Positions 23,826-34,583 of a DNA stretch of 64,000 nt are shown piece after piece; position 1 is the first letter of the stretch; each line of letters starts with the position of its first letter. The notes below the pieces were generated by a model. That model made no database searches. It saw nothing but the letters and a program-made list of their open reading frames with translations, and had not been told where the DNA came from. Both the position numbers and the translations under genes were made by a program. Source of the DNA: Lepas anatifera (lineage: Eukaryota > Arthropoda > Thecostraca > Lepadidae); assembly GCA_034440635.1 (NCBI GenBank), contig JAOTON010001713.1:992001-1056000 (forward strand). The letters are read 5' to 3'.

Positions 23826-24510
23826 TGCAAAGTATGGTACTTTTGACAAGGCCTAGTCAATGTGAGTGCCCCTGGAGACAGGAACAAGTGGTGCAAATTT
23901 TATTAACCTGGTGCGAATTTGAGACTGGTGCAAGGGAGATAACGCTGAAAACCAAACAAATAATGGAAAAATGGTTATAAAGGCACAAGGAAAATTGCAT
24001 CATGTGGGTAGGGACCTGTCTGCAAAGTATGGCAGCAGGCCAGACAAGCTGCACCAGCCTTCTGAAATTCTTGCACCGACAGCCACCAAAAATTCACACT
24101 AACCTGTCATATTACCAGGGAAAAACGCTCTCATTCCTACCCACACAATGCAATGCTGACTCTCTTATTAGTGAGATAGTGAAGGACTTTTTCAAGGCCC
24201 CCTCCTCAGTCTTTATAACCATTCAGTCAATATTTGTTTGGTTTTCAGTGTCACCTTCCTTGCACCAGTCTCACAAATTCACACCAGGTTGATTGAATTT
24301 GCACCACTTGATCCTGTCTCCAAGTACACTCGCACCAATGAGATCTCGAAGAAAATGCCATACTTTGCACACTAGGGTAGGGATGGGTGCTTTCTCCCTG
24401 GTATACTGCAGATTGGTGTGAATTTAGGTGGCTGGCTGTGCAAATTTGTGCCAGAGTTTTAGATGGCTGGTGCGACTCTTCTGACCAGCTGCCATACTTT
24501 CCACAATGGT
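23826..24510. mobile_element. MITE family C, three partial copies in alternating orientation
   Basis: GTGCAAAGTATGG-type ends occur at about 23828, 24018 (forward), 24375 (inverted) and 24500 (inverted). The internal text CACCAGTCTCACAAATTC and its reverse complement alternate. The segment 24015-24378 looks like one nearly complete copy, flanked by partial copies in the opposite sense. Confidence 0.7.
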
Positions 24511-25375
24511 GAATATATATAAAACATATATCATGTTTGCTACAAAGCAATGAAAAGGAGAACAGAGAAAATCACAATTATTGATAAGCTGCCTCCCCAC
24601 ACACCAAAATGGATATGTGCACCAGTTGGAAACAAAAGTTTCTTCTGGAAATCAAGTTTATGCCTCCAGATATATGCAGGATCTGCGCTGCCCCAAATGC
24701 CTCAAGAAACCAGCCACATTCTTCAGACAGAATATCATTTAGGACAGAAAATAGAGTTGTTGTTACCCACATCATACATCTCCAATAAAGAGGAAGGATA
24801 AGACTTCTAAATTTACCCCATCTAAGTAGCATACAGGGGAAAAAGGGAATGAGCTTGCCATAGTACCTACCTTAACATGTATAGATCAAGGCATATTAAG
24901 GTCTGATTTGCGCCATCTGAATGCTCTGTTTACTGTTTGATTTAAAAGGTTCGAGGGTCCTATAGGTTGCTAAAACCAAAAACATGCCTTGCTTATGTTT
25001 TAAGAAGGGCACATACTAAAGAACATCTATCTTTAAAAGTTAGCATACTCACAGAGTTCACTTACAGTTGGTACAAAAATATTTAATCCATAATCAACCT
25101 TAGCACAATATCACAGTTTCTCCAGAACCTACATGTACGATCGCACACCAACATCCCACAATCTTCTTTCCTTATGCTTTCTGACTGAAAAAAGTTGTAT
25201 GGCACTTGCTCCGAGTACTGTTGTCAGGCACAAAACAGAAAATTTCTTCTGCATTAGCTCTGCAAAATACTATTTGTACTATTACCTGTGGAAGATAACA
25301 TCAGAATACAGGAATAACTCTCACTAAACAAGATCTTCGAAATCCCCTGTATAACTATGCTTTTGTTTCCCTTGC
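24511..25375. other. Right part of the ~7.4-kb insert, no gene recognised
   Basis: AT-rich sequence with no supported coding region. The missing N-terminal exons of the P-like transposase would be expected here or further upstream, but I could not identify a THAP C2CH pattern. Confidence 0.35.
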
Positions 25376-25998
25376 TTCAATACAGGTTAAATGTCTCTTT
25401 TCGTTCATATATGTCTCACTGCGTCCTCGGGTCTTCACCCGTTTTCTGCAATATCCCCAGAATGACGAAACTTTTGCGTCAGCAAGGTCACGTGGCCCCC
25501 CTTTGAGGTGGCTATGCCTTCTGATTGGTCAGTTGTGATTACTTAAAAATCCTATATTTCTATTACAATATTATTTTGGGCTGTAAATTTTCTGAAATAA
25601 TTTTTGTCTTTATTGGTTCGAAACTTTCAAGTCACTGCTTAGGAAAAATACGACCATTTTCTTAGAGAAATTGATAGCCCTAGCCGTGTGTACGTCATAT
25701 ACACCGATATGCAGTGTATCGATAAAGTCGTCTATAAATGTTGACTTTGAGATCAATTTTAAGGCATTTGCAGGCCGAATTCGCAAAAATGAGAATATGA
25801 CTTCTGAAACAACTTTTTGTGACCTTTTGATCTAGCCAATAAATTTTTTCGCGTATCTCCCTTTAAAATCACGTTATAAAGGTGCCACGTTCCCTTTAAG
25901 GGTGGCAGATCAGGCTTCTAAGCGCACCTTTTGCTACGATACTGGGCGGACTTCAGTTTAACTGTGGTCTGACTCCGCCCCCTCCCCCTGGCGTGCAG

Positions 25999-26125
25999 GG
26001 ATGGAGATAAAATGGCACCTACGGTGGAGAAGAAAATTGCTGAGCTTGAGATGGGACTTCTGCACCTTCAGCAGAACATCGACATCCCGGAGATTTCGCT
26101 TCAGGTTCACCCAACGGTTGCACAG
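25999..26125 (+). CDS. DYNC1H1: Dynein heavy chain, coding exon 4
   Basis: The 127-base exon completes an arginine codon, then reads '[20 protein letters not shown]' and '...[12 protein letters not shown]...VAQ', almost identical to the strongly conserved DGDKMAP...[17 protein letters not shown] block of animal dynein-1. The acceptor is GTGCAG|GGATGG and the donor CACAG|GTGAGC, phase 0 at the end. The block is part of the tail region used for dimerisation. Confidence 0.97.
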
Positions 26126-26431
26126 GTGAGCGCAGCCGGAGAAGCAGTACTGAGACCTCACCCCCCTCCCCCGCAGCGGCCAGGTGAGTGGATTGGCAGT
26201 GTCTCCCTGTGCCACTCCCTGTCATGCCCTACAAATGAAACGGCCAGCCCGGGCTTACGCACAGGCTTTTCCCGCTGTGTGTGTATCTGCAGCTTGGAAT
26301 ACGAGCTGATAATTCTTGTGGGCATCCCATTGCAATTTTATCCTCTGAGCGGTCAACATGGAATCGGGCAAATATAGGTGTACCAAGTGAGCCTTGGGCG
26401 GATGGGGTTTGACGGGGCCTGGCTGCCTCAG
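26126..26431 (+). other. Dynein intron 4 (306 bp)
   Basis: Bounded by GTGAGC and CTGCCTCAG. No inserted element recognised. Confidence 0.85.
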
Positions 26432-26560
26432 GTGATCAAGAAGTGCGCCGATGAGGGCCGGCGGCCGCAGGTGGCCGACTTCGGGGAGCGCCTGGACGAC
26501 TCAAGCTTCCTCAACCAGCTGCAGAACGGCGTCAACCGCTGGATCCGCGAGATACAGAAG
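26432..26560 (+). CDS. DYNC1H1: Dynein heavy chain, coding exon 5
   Basis: The 129-base exon, phase 0 at both ends, reads 'VIKKCADEGRRPQVADFGER' and '...FLNQLQNGVNRWIREIQK'. The FLNQLQ-GVNRWIREIQK run is a hallmark of the dynein-1 tail. The acceptor is CCTCAG|GTGATC and the donor CAGAAG|GTAAAA. Confidence 0.97.
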
Positions 26561-26577
26561 GTAAAAGATGTCACTGC

Positions 26578-27160
26578 CAGGGGCGGATGCAGACCCGAGT
26601 TTTTTTTTTTTGGGGGGTGGCAAACCCATGTCTGCCTCTCCCTCAGGGGGGGACGAAGGAAGGAAGGAAGGAAGGAAGGAAGGAAGGAAGGAAGGAAGGA
26701 AGGAAGGAAGGAAGGAAGGAAGGAAGGAAGGAAGGAAGGAAGGAAGGAAGGAAGGAAGGAAGGAAGGAAGGAAGGAAGGAAGGAAGGAAGGAAGGAAGGA
26801 AGGAAGGAAGGAAGGAAGGAAGGAAGGAAGGAAGGAAGGAAGGAAGGAAGGAAGGAAGGAAGGAAGGAAGGAAGGAAGGAAGGAAGGAAGGAAGGAAGGA
26901 AGGAAGGAAGGAAGGAAGGAAGGAAGGAAGGAAGGAAGGAAGGAAGGAAGGAAGGAAGGAGGGAGGGAGGGAGGAGAGGGAGGGAGGGAGGGAGGGAGGG
27001 AGGGAGGGAGGGAGGGAGGGAGGGAGGGAGGGAGGGAGGGAGGGAGGGAGGGAGGGAGGGAGGGAGGGAGGAGGGAGGGAGGGAGGGAGGGAGGGAGGGA
27101 GGGAGGGAGGAGGGAGGGAGGGAGGGAGGGAGGGAGGGAGGGAGGGACTTGTTGGCACCT
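26578..27160. repeat. (GGAA)n then (GGGA)n microsatellite after a hAT-like end, intron 5
   Basis: CAGGGGCGGATGCAGACC at about 26579, 18 bases into the intron, resembles the hAT terminus of 48662. It is followed by about 300 bp of pure GGAA/GAAG repeats (26654-26960), then about 190 bp of GGGA repeats (to 27147). No matching right hAT terminus was found. Open frames across it (RKEG, PSFL) are artefacts. Confidence 0.9.
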
Positions 27161-28336
27161 GCTGACTGGTCCGGCACATGGATAATTGGGTACGGGATGT
27201 GACGACACCCGCGACCCCAGTTGGCAGGATGGGTTTCGCCCCCGCCTTCAGGTGATGGGCCAAATCGAGACTGCCATCCTCATCCTTTCTCAGCCCTCCT
27301 AACTTCAAATCCCTCCAACTCCTTGCTCCTTTTCCTCTTCTTTCCTTATTTCCTTGTCTCTCCATGCTTTTCCACCCGTATCCTTTCTGTCCACTCCTAA
27401 ACACCCCTCCTATCCACTGTCTGCGATGTCTGGCCCGGCGTGTCTCCGCGGGTGGCGGGGATGTGTGCACTCTTGCTCGTCTTGAGTGTGGACACCTCGG
27501 TCGCGTGCGGCGCGCGGCTAGGCTAGACAGCGCAGACCGACCCGCTTCCTTTTCCAACCCATAACTTCCCAGTTACCCACCTTTTCCCAGTGCTATGGGC
27601 GTCCCCGCACGTGCCTATGATTCCTGAATTTTCTGGGTGTATGTGGGCCTCCGGCTCGTGTGGCTGACTATTGGATCCTTCTAATCGCCGGCCCTGCGGG
27701 CTGTGGGCTCGCTTCTCTCAGACCAGCCGGGAATCAGTTGTGACTAGCAGGTGGTAGTCGCCTGCTCCGATGAGGCCGTGGGGGGGGGCGCCTGTCTTTT
27801 TAAGGTGAGCTGCGCACCGACCCGTACCCCGAGATGAAGGAGTCCTGGTAGCTGAGCTGAGGTAGGCTCTGGTTTGGTTCGTGTGCCTCCAGCAACACTC
27901 TACTTTGGTCTGAATTTCCGCAAGGTCGGGGAACTCTTGAAGGAATCGACGAGAGTAGCAGCATTGTAAAAGTCTGTCGGCCTTTGGTGGGGCTCGGCTG
28001 TCCCTCCCTTCTTCGGTGAGGTCCCGACTTCACCTGGGGAGGGTGGGGTGTCCGTGCCCCGCCCGGGGTCGTCTAGGCTAGGTGCAAGGGGGACCGTCGT
28101 CGGGGCAGGGGGTTTGGTGAGTCTCTCTCCCCCTCCCTGTAACGGCGGCGTCTCCCCCGTATAGCCAGCCCGTGTGTCGTCTCGCCTAGTAGCACCCTCG
28201 TTCGAAGGGGGGCGCACGTTGCTGGCTGAAACTAAACACATTCTCATGGATACTAACACCACAAACCCCCTCTCCTCACCCTCCACAGGAGGTCGACACC
28301 TCCCAACCCCCTAGAGGGGAAGGGACAGACTGAGCC
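27161..28336. other. Intron 5, probable 5' UTR of the I-clade LINE
   Basis: Pyrimidine-rich 27290-27420 and GC-rich 27420-28330 precede the LINE ORF1. The left end of the LINE was not located. No gene of the host is seen. Confidence 0.4.
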
Positions 28337-29280
28337 GTGCCACCTGGTCCGCAAAAACCAGCTGCGAAACCTTCCTGTCCCCGTGTCCTAGTGATGCGAG
28401 GACGGAATACATCCCTTGGGTCACTCTCACCCTTCAAACGAAAAGAGGCGCTTGATCATCTTGGCAAGGTAGTGCGTTGCGAGCGTTTGCGTGATGGAGC
28501 TTTGGAGGTAGAGTTCGCGAAAACCGAGGACGCAGAGCGCGCACTTTCTGTGTCGGAACTGACTTTCACGAGGAAGGATTCTGGTTCCAAAAGACGTGCA
28601 AAATTTTCATTTCTGTTGAAGCGCATCGTACAAAAAACTTCTCGAAAGGCGTCATCCGTTGTCCGGACCTGAGGGGTGTTTGTGAGGAGCAAATTGTTGA
28701 CGGCCTTGCCGGCTTTGGTGTAGTTGAGGCGCGGCGTATGAAAACTAGGAGAGGTGCTGAAGTAGAGGAAAGTGACACAATTGTTCTCACCTTCGATAAG
28801 ACAGACGTTCCTGATCACGTATTTGTAGGATATCTCAGAATCGGCTCCTGACCACCAGCCGGTTGCTCCTGCTGGTGAACCAGAGACGGCACCTGGGGCC
28901 CCTCGAATCTGAACCCCTTTCCGATGCTGAGGGGTGGACAGTTGTGGGACGAGGGGGCAAACACTCTCCCACGGGGAGGCGCCGCCCACCGTCCCCTATC
29001 GTACCTCCTACGGGTGATGCTCTTGCAGCCTCCCCGACCACACCAGCTTCACAGCCATCAAACCCGACACCATCAGTGGCGGCTGTGGGTAGAAACTTCG
29101 AGCCGGTAGCGCGGGGGCGATCGCCCACTAAGCGCCCGGCAACTGGTACCCCTCCGGATCAGCCCCAGACATCCAGAGCACGTGGATCCTCCCTGGAGAC
29201 CTCCAGAGGAGCAAGCCAATCACGCCCAAAACACGCAGGGCCCACCCCTGGAACGGGCAAAAGGGGCCAAGGGGTGACTA
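28337..29280 (+). pseudogene. I-clade LINE ORF1 (gag-like) relic lacking the zinc knuckles
   Basis: It reads 'LSPFKRKEALDHLGKVVRCE', then 'VLTFDKTDVPDHVFVGYLRI' in another frame (about 28780-28845). These parallel the second ORF1 at 42266-43860, where the same position continues into CCHC knuckles. Here a stop follows directly and the knuckles are absent, leaving a Pro/Arg-rich tail. The protein would coat retrotransposon RNA. Confidence 0.7.
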
Positions 29281-29601
29281 TCACCCACTGGAGGTAAGGT
29301 CCTTAAGCCTTCCCACTAACCCGAAAAGACCGCTTCCATAAATAATACACAATGAACGCAAACACAATAATGCAATGGAATTACCGAGGCCTCCGTGCAA
29401 ATTTCTCAGATTTCCAATATATGCTGGCGGAAAATAAACCATTAATGATATGCCTACAAGAAACAAAACTTTCTCCAAACTCAAGTGTAAATATCAAGAA
29501 CTATAACACATTTAGAGAAGAAGTTTTCAGTACAACAATTGCATACGGGGGAGTACTGGTGGCGGTACATCACTCCGCCCCCTGCTATAGTATTCCATTA
29601 A

Positions 29602-30389
29602 AGGGAGATACGCGAAAAAAATTGTTGGCTATATCAAAAGGTTACAAAAAGTTGTTTCAGAAGTCCTATTCTCATTTTTGCGAATTCGGCCTGCAAATGC
29701 CTTAAAATTGCTCTCAAAGTCAACATTTCTAGACGACTTTACCGGTACACCTCATATCGATGTATATGACGTACCCACGGCTAAGGCTATCAATTTCTCT
29801 AAGGATTAGGTCATAGCTATCCTAAACAGTGATGAAGAACTTTGGACTACTACAGAAAAAAATTACTTTAGAAAAACAACATTCCAAAACTCTTTTGAAA
29901 CAGAAATATAGGGCTTAAAAGAAATCACAATTAACCAATCAGAAGCCTAGGAATTCTCAAACCGGGATCACGTGACCTATCTGACGCAAAAGTTTTGTCA
30001 ACCTGGGGCCGAAGCAGAAAATGGCTCAAGACTCGAGGTACAAAACCGCTGAAGACTTGAGTAATTGTTTTTTCCGTTTCTAGAGCAAACTAATTCATTT
30101 TGTAGTTTTTAAAAGCTTTTTAAAATTAATTCAAATACAAATACAGGAGAACAGACATTTGTATTATAAAAAACATTACTTTTCAACTTTAAATAGTTTT
30201 CGAAAAGTAAGTGATGGGTATCGGCATGGGTAAGTGATGAGCATTTTATCGAAACTGTTAACCTATTTCGATAATAAGTAAGTGGCCTCCCAAAATTTTA
30301 CCGAAGATGCAAAAATAATTGATAGTTTCGTTATCAGAATTTTTCAAATAGCAAGAAACCACAATAATAATCTTTTCGCGTATCTCCCT
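29602..30389. mobile_element. TTAA MITE family A, complete copy (788 bp)
   Basis: The ends AGGGAGATACGCGAAAA and TTTTCGCGTATCTCCCT are flanked by TTAA at 29598-29601 and 30390-30393. It is non-coding and AT-rich. Its sequence matches the split copy at 17668/25862 and the copy at 39612-40379. It is related to piggyBac-type elements by its target only; no transposase frame is present. Confidence 0.92.
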
Positions 30390-30660
30390 TTAAACACCTC
30401 ATTACAAGCAGTTGCCGCCCGGTTTGATCTCGGCCGAACAAAACTAACAGTTTGTTCCATATACCTACCACCAGGTGGCATTATTGATATATCATCTCTC
30501 AACAATATTTATGATCAGCTTCCCACCCCTGTTGTGCTATTGGGCGACTTCAACACTCATAATGCTGCTGGGGGGGGAGCTACCGTCCGCACCTGTCGCC
30601 GGGGCCGTACCCTCGAGCGCTTTCTCCATCTAAACTCCCTCTGTCTTTTAAATTCAGGCA

Positions 30661-30713
30661 TGGGCGCGATGTAGCCTAGACGCTGAAGGCGCCCTATAAA
30701 CCCCAATACACAC
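30661..30713 (+). mobile_element. 53-bp LINE 3'-end scrap with 13-bp target duplication
   Basis: TTAAATTCAGGCA is duplicated exactly at 30648-30660 and 30714-30726. The insert contains GCGCCCTATAAACCCCAA, resembling the 3' end of the LINE near 44530 (GCGCCCTAAACCCCC) and the SINE tail (GTTAAACCCCAACAA). This is a severely 5'-truncated target-primed insertion. Confidence 0.88.
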
Positions 30714-30929
30714 TTAAATTCAGGCAGAGCCACTCCATATAACTACCCTCTGGCGCCCTCTCCTCCATTAACCTTTCTATCTGTTCTCCTTCTCTCCTCA
30801 CCCAGCTTCAGTGGAGTGTTCTTGACGAGCCCTACGGTAGCGACCATTTCCCTATTCTCACCAACTGGACCCTGCGAGGTGCGCCGGCATCCACCATTCC
30901 CAGATGGAACCACAAGCGTGCAGACTGGG

Positions 30930-32730
30930 TGGGTTTTGAGGCTGCATGCGGTACGGTGGCTCCTCCCCCGGAGGCCTCGGCTACTGAAGCCATTGAAGAA
31001 TTCAACAAAATGATTATTACAGCCGCAAAATGCTCTATTCCGACCACTCGTGGGCGGCCAAAGCACACCCCAGTGCCTTGGTGGTCCATGGAATGTAAAG
31101 CTGCAATCTTAAAACGGAAGAGGATTTTCCTGATTTTCAACAAACACACTACAAACAGAAATCTCGTCAGATACATGCGTGCGAGAGCTTTGGCTCGACG
31201 TACTGTACTTAACTCGAAAAGAAGATGGTGGGTTAATATTGTCAGCACCGTAAACCGTTTCACACCATCTGCACAGGTCTGGAGCCGCGTCCAGAATATC
31301 CAGGGCAAGCGGCGATCTACACCCACACCTGTCCTCAGTTCCAACGGAGCAAAAATCACGGACCCAAAAAACGTAGCTGACCTCATGGCAAAGGCCTTCC
31401 GAGGCCGCTGTAGCAACGCCTCTCAAAGTCAACATTTTCTAAGACACCGACAAATCCAAGAGCGCTTTCCAATAAACTTCGGGAACGACAACTCAGCGTC
31501 CTACAATGTCATTTTCTCCATTGAGGACATGGAAGAAGCACTAAAAAATCTCAAGAGTGTGGCGCCTGGCAGTGATCAAATCACCGATCAAATGCTATTA
31601 CATCTTCCTGCACAATCTATCTCATCACTCCTCGATATTTTCAATGGCATGTGGGAAAACAACGACTTTCCGGAGCAGTGGCGGAAATCGATTGTTATCC
31701 CTATTCAGAAGCCGGGGAAACCGGGAAACTCGCCTGAGAACTTCCAGGGAGACTCGCCTGAGAACTTCCGGCCTATCTCGCTGACCTCTAGTGTCTGCAA
31801 ACTATTTGAGAGGATGATTAATACACGCCTGATGTGGTTTCTTGAAAGCAATGGTCTTTTATCTAACGCGCAATGTGGTTTTCGCCGAAGCAGAAGCACA
31901 TTCGACCACCTTATCACACTCGACGCAGCCGTTAGGGAAGGTTTTATCAACAAACAGCACACAATCGCAGTGTTTTTTTTGACGTGGAGCGCGCTTATGA
32001 CTTGACTTGGAGGCATGGCATCCTAAAGAAGCTTTTTGACATGGGAGTGCGAGGTCGCCTTGGTTGGTTTCTGTTCAATTTCCTGAGGGACAGGCGTTTC
32101 AGATTTCGATTTGGAAATTCTTTGTCCGAGGAGCACACACAGGAGAACGGCACGGCACAGGGTAGCGTTTTATCTGTGGGCCTGTTCGCCGTCATGATTA
32201 ATGACATAGGCGATGCCTTACCGCCCAATGTCTTCCCTGCCATATTCGTAGATGACTTTACCATATGGGTAACAAGGTCTTCGACCACCACAGCTCAAAG
32301 GCAACTGCAGCTTTGCCTCGACAGACTGGAGCGGTGGTGTGAAATAAATGGTCTACGCTTTTCAACCTCTGAAACCAAATGCATGCATTTTTGCACCCGA
32401 CGGAGGGTATGTGAACATCCTATTCTGAACATCGCGGACCATGAGATAGAAGTAGTGGACCAGACACGCTTCCTAGGATTAATACTTGACCGTAGACTAA
32501 CATACGCCGCTCACTTCACGAAGCTTAGAGAGAGCTGTTTTAGTTGCCTTAATATTCTTAAGGTCTTAACTCGCATGACATACGGCTCGGATAGAAAAAC
32601 ACTCTTAACATTGTACAGATCCTTAATAAGATCAAAACTAGAATATGGAAGTGTGGTATATGACGCTGCGACAGAAACATCAAAAGAATGTTGGACACTG
32701 TCCAAAATCAGGCCCTTCGAATTATAACCG
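30930..32730 (+). pseudogene. I-clade LINE reverse transcriptase relic
   Basis: The visible RT landmarks are 'SVAPGSDQITDQML', 'RPISLTSSVCKLFERMI', 'LSNAQCGFRRSRSTFDHL', 'GTAQGSVLSVGLFAVMIND' and 'IFVDDFTIW' (active-site VDD). A frame change lies near 31985, in the 'FDVERAYD' motif A. A 24-bp tandem duplication (31729-31776) inserts eight extra residues just before 'RPISL'. Another frame change near 32690 precedes the thumb 'VQNQALRIITGAF'. Confidence 0.88.
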
Positions 32731-33070
32731 GTGCTTTCCGTACTTCACCTGTTTCAAGCCTGCACGTGGATATACACGAGATGCCACTTGCTTTGCGACG
32801 GAGATATGTTGCCATGCGATATGCGTTGAAGCTTAAACAGGACTTCGATCATCCTACGTATGACACTTTTTTGACAACAGTAGACTGAGGCGAATCGACA
32901 ATGGTTCTCGCACATCTGCTCGACACCCTGGAATTATAATCCGTGCATGGCTGAGCGAGGCTGACATCAATCCTGAAAGCGTCGAGACCGCGCAGCTGCC
33001 AGCTACTGAGCCGTGGCGGACGTCCAAGGTCGAGGTAGATACACGGCTACTAGAGCTGACTAAAGGCCTG

Positions 33071-33955
33071 ATGCCGGAAGCCGTGCGTCAAACCTTGGAA
33101 TACTGTTCGTCCAGGTTTCCAAATCATGCAACCTTCTATACGGATGGATCGAAGTGTGTTAATGGTGCGGGATGCGCGTTTGTAGGTCGCAATATTCAGC
33201 GACGATATTCACTCCCACGGGCTGCATCAGTGTTCACAGCGGAATTATACGCGATCTTTCGGTGCTTGGATCAGATTCTGCGGTCGAGAACCAACCGATT
33301 TGTATTTTGCAGTGATTCGCTTTCGTCATTACAATCACTCCAATCACTTACGTACAACGCATCAAACTCATACTTTTTACCTCTCACCAGACACAAGATA
33401 CACCAGGCTGTGAGTCGAGGGAAGTCCGTGACTCTGGTGTGGGTTCCTAGTCACAGTGGCATCAAGGGAAATGAACTGGCCGATGGGGCAGCTAAAGAAG
33501 CAGTGAGCCGCGAGCCTTCCCGTGGAATCCGTGTTCCGTACTTTGATATGTTCCCGTGTGTTAGGAGCTACCTCTCCGGAATCTGGCAGCAGCGATGGGA
33601 CGCGGACCCCAAGGGTGGCAAGCTGAGGGAGCTGAAGCCCCGGATAGGACCGTGGTCATTTGTCGATGCAGGCAACAGAAGGGACGAGGTTGTTATCTCC
33701 AGACTAAGAATAGGGCACACATACTCCACACACTCTTATCTCTTGACTAGCGACCGCCCTCCGGAATGTCCGCGATGCGGCGATAGACTGACGGTGAGGC
33801 ACGTACTGGTGGAGTGCCGTGACTTTGAGCTGGAGAGGAGGCGGTATTTGCCCGGCTCACCGTCGCTAGAGTCGCTTCTGGAGGAATCCCCCAGAAGTGA
33901 CTGGGGGAATCCCCAGGGGGGGCGGGGCGGGGTGGGGAGGGGAGCGAATATTTAA
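33071..33955 (+). pseudogene. LINE RNase H domain plus C-terminal zinc motif
   Basis: It shows 'FYTDGSK' (first catalytic Asp), 'TAELYAIFRCL' (Glu), 'FCSDSLSSL' (Asp) and 'WVPSHSGIKGNELADGAAKE' (His/Asp), so all four RNase H catalytic positions are retained. The C-terminal 'CPRCGDRLTVRHVLVECRDF' is the zinc-binding motif typical of I/R1-type elements. The 885-base open frame is the best-preserved part of the element. The family removes RNA from RNA:DNA hybrids during insertion. Confidence 0.9.
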
Positions 33956-34396
33956 TTGCTCGACAGACCTAGTGCCAACACCTTTTTTTAATTTATCCGG
34001 CCTTGGGGGAGGGGCAAAATATAGGTTAGCCCGCTTCCAGCGCTGGGGGGGGCATGGCCGGAATGCCCGCCCCCCCTCCTGCGTCCGACAATGGTCACTG
34101 CTGGTTGGCTGTGCGGGTTCCGGGCAGCGAAGCCGGTGTCGTTTGCGCTGCTACGACCATGTTCTGTGTGGAGGGGATGTGGGCAAACTGTTGGCGTGAG
34201 GAGAAAAGAGCTTTGAACACTAATGTAGCTTCTTACGTTGGGATGTTTCTATCACCACATGCCGCCACCATTTGATCTCTTTCTACGTAGGATACTGACG
34301 GCAGCATGTGATGGTGTGCTGGTGCGTGTCATTGGCGCTACTGTGTGCAGCACACAGCAGCGGCACTCTTCACCGTAGTCTGGCACCCGGCCGCAG

Positions 34397-34583
34397 GTGA
34401 CGCGGCTGGACCGGGACCCGGCCTCTGGCACCGCTCTGCAGGAGATATCATTCTGGTTGAACCTGGAGCGCGCCCTGCTGCGCATACAGGAGAAACGCGA
34501 CAGCCTGGAGGTGGCCCTCACGCTGGACATCCTCCGCCACGGCAAGCGCTTCCACGCCACCATCAGCTTTGACGCCGACACAG
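34397..34583 (+). CDS. DYNC1H1: Dynein heavy chain, coding exon 6
   Basis: The 187-base exon reads '[20 protein letters not shown]', '...[16 protein letters not shown]' and '...[20 protein letters not shown]', nearly identical to the family block [25 protein letters not shown]. The acceptor is GCCGCAG|GTGACG and the donor CACAG|GTAGGC, leaving one base of a glycine codon. Confidence 0.97.

Larger units (their letters stand above)
17668..25862. mobile_element. TTAA MITE family A, inserted in family B and itself split
   Basis: The termini AGGGAGATACGCGAAAA (17668) and TTTTCGCGTATCTCCCT (ending 25862) are flanked by TTAA at 17664-17667 and 25863-25866. Full-length copies at 29602-30389 and 39612-40379 show the family is about 770-790 bp. 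Here the left part ends near 17975 and the right part resumes near 25380, so about 7.4 kb lies inside. The TTAA target and short inverted ends fit a piggyBac-type non-autonomous element. Confidence 0.85.
17255..25895. mobile_element. TTAA MITE family B, 442 bp, split by a nested 8.2-kb insertion
   Basis: The left terminus AGGGAATGTGGCACA (17255) and right terminus GTGCCACGTTCCCT (ending 25895) are inverted repeats flanked by TTAA at 17251-17254 and 25896-25899. Real family-B sequence is only 17255-17667 and 25867-25895. The pieces join at a TTAA into text that matches the uninterrupted copies at 59538-59982 and 60087-60524, including the phrase ATGCTTTACAACTT before the join and TATAAAGGTGCCAC after it. 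Confidence 0.85.
29352..30740 (+). pseudogene. LINE endonuclease split by a TTAA MITE
   Basis: The 5' part starts 'MNANTIMQWNYRGLRANFSD', with 'LMICLQETKL' (catalytic glutamate region) and 'GGVLVAVHHSAPCYSIPL'. The 3' part after the MITE continues with 'TSLQAVAARFDLG' and 'CSIYLPPGG', then 'LLGDFNTHN' (catalytic Asp/Asn). The two parts meet in frame once the MITE and one TTAA are discounted. The tail after 30648 is disturbed by the 53-bp insertion. Confidence 0.85.
28337..33960 (+). mobile_element. I-clade LINE, near full length but broken (ORF1, EN, RT, RNase H)
   Basis: Domains follow in order on the plus strand: ORF1 gag-like (28337-29280), APE endonuclease (29352-30740), RT (30930-32730) and RNase H with a terminal CCHC-like zinc motif (33071-33870). 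An RNase H after the RT marks the I/R1/LOA group. It is interrupted by the TTAA MITE at 29602-30389 and a 53-bp LINE scrap at 30661-30713, and carries several frameshifts. It lies in sense orientation in dynein intron 5. Confidence 0.88.

Noticed and set aside
26428..27557. Long Lys-Glu-Gly-Arg and Pro-Ser-Phe-Leu frames
   Set aside because: Artefacts of the GGAA/GGGA microsatellite.
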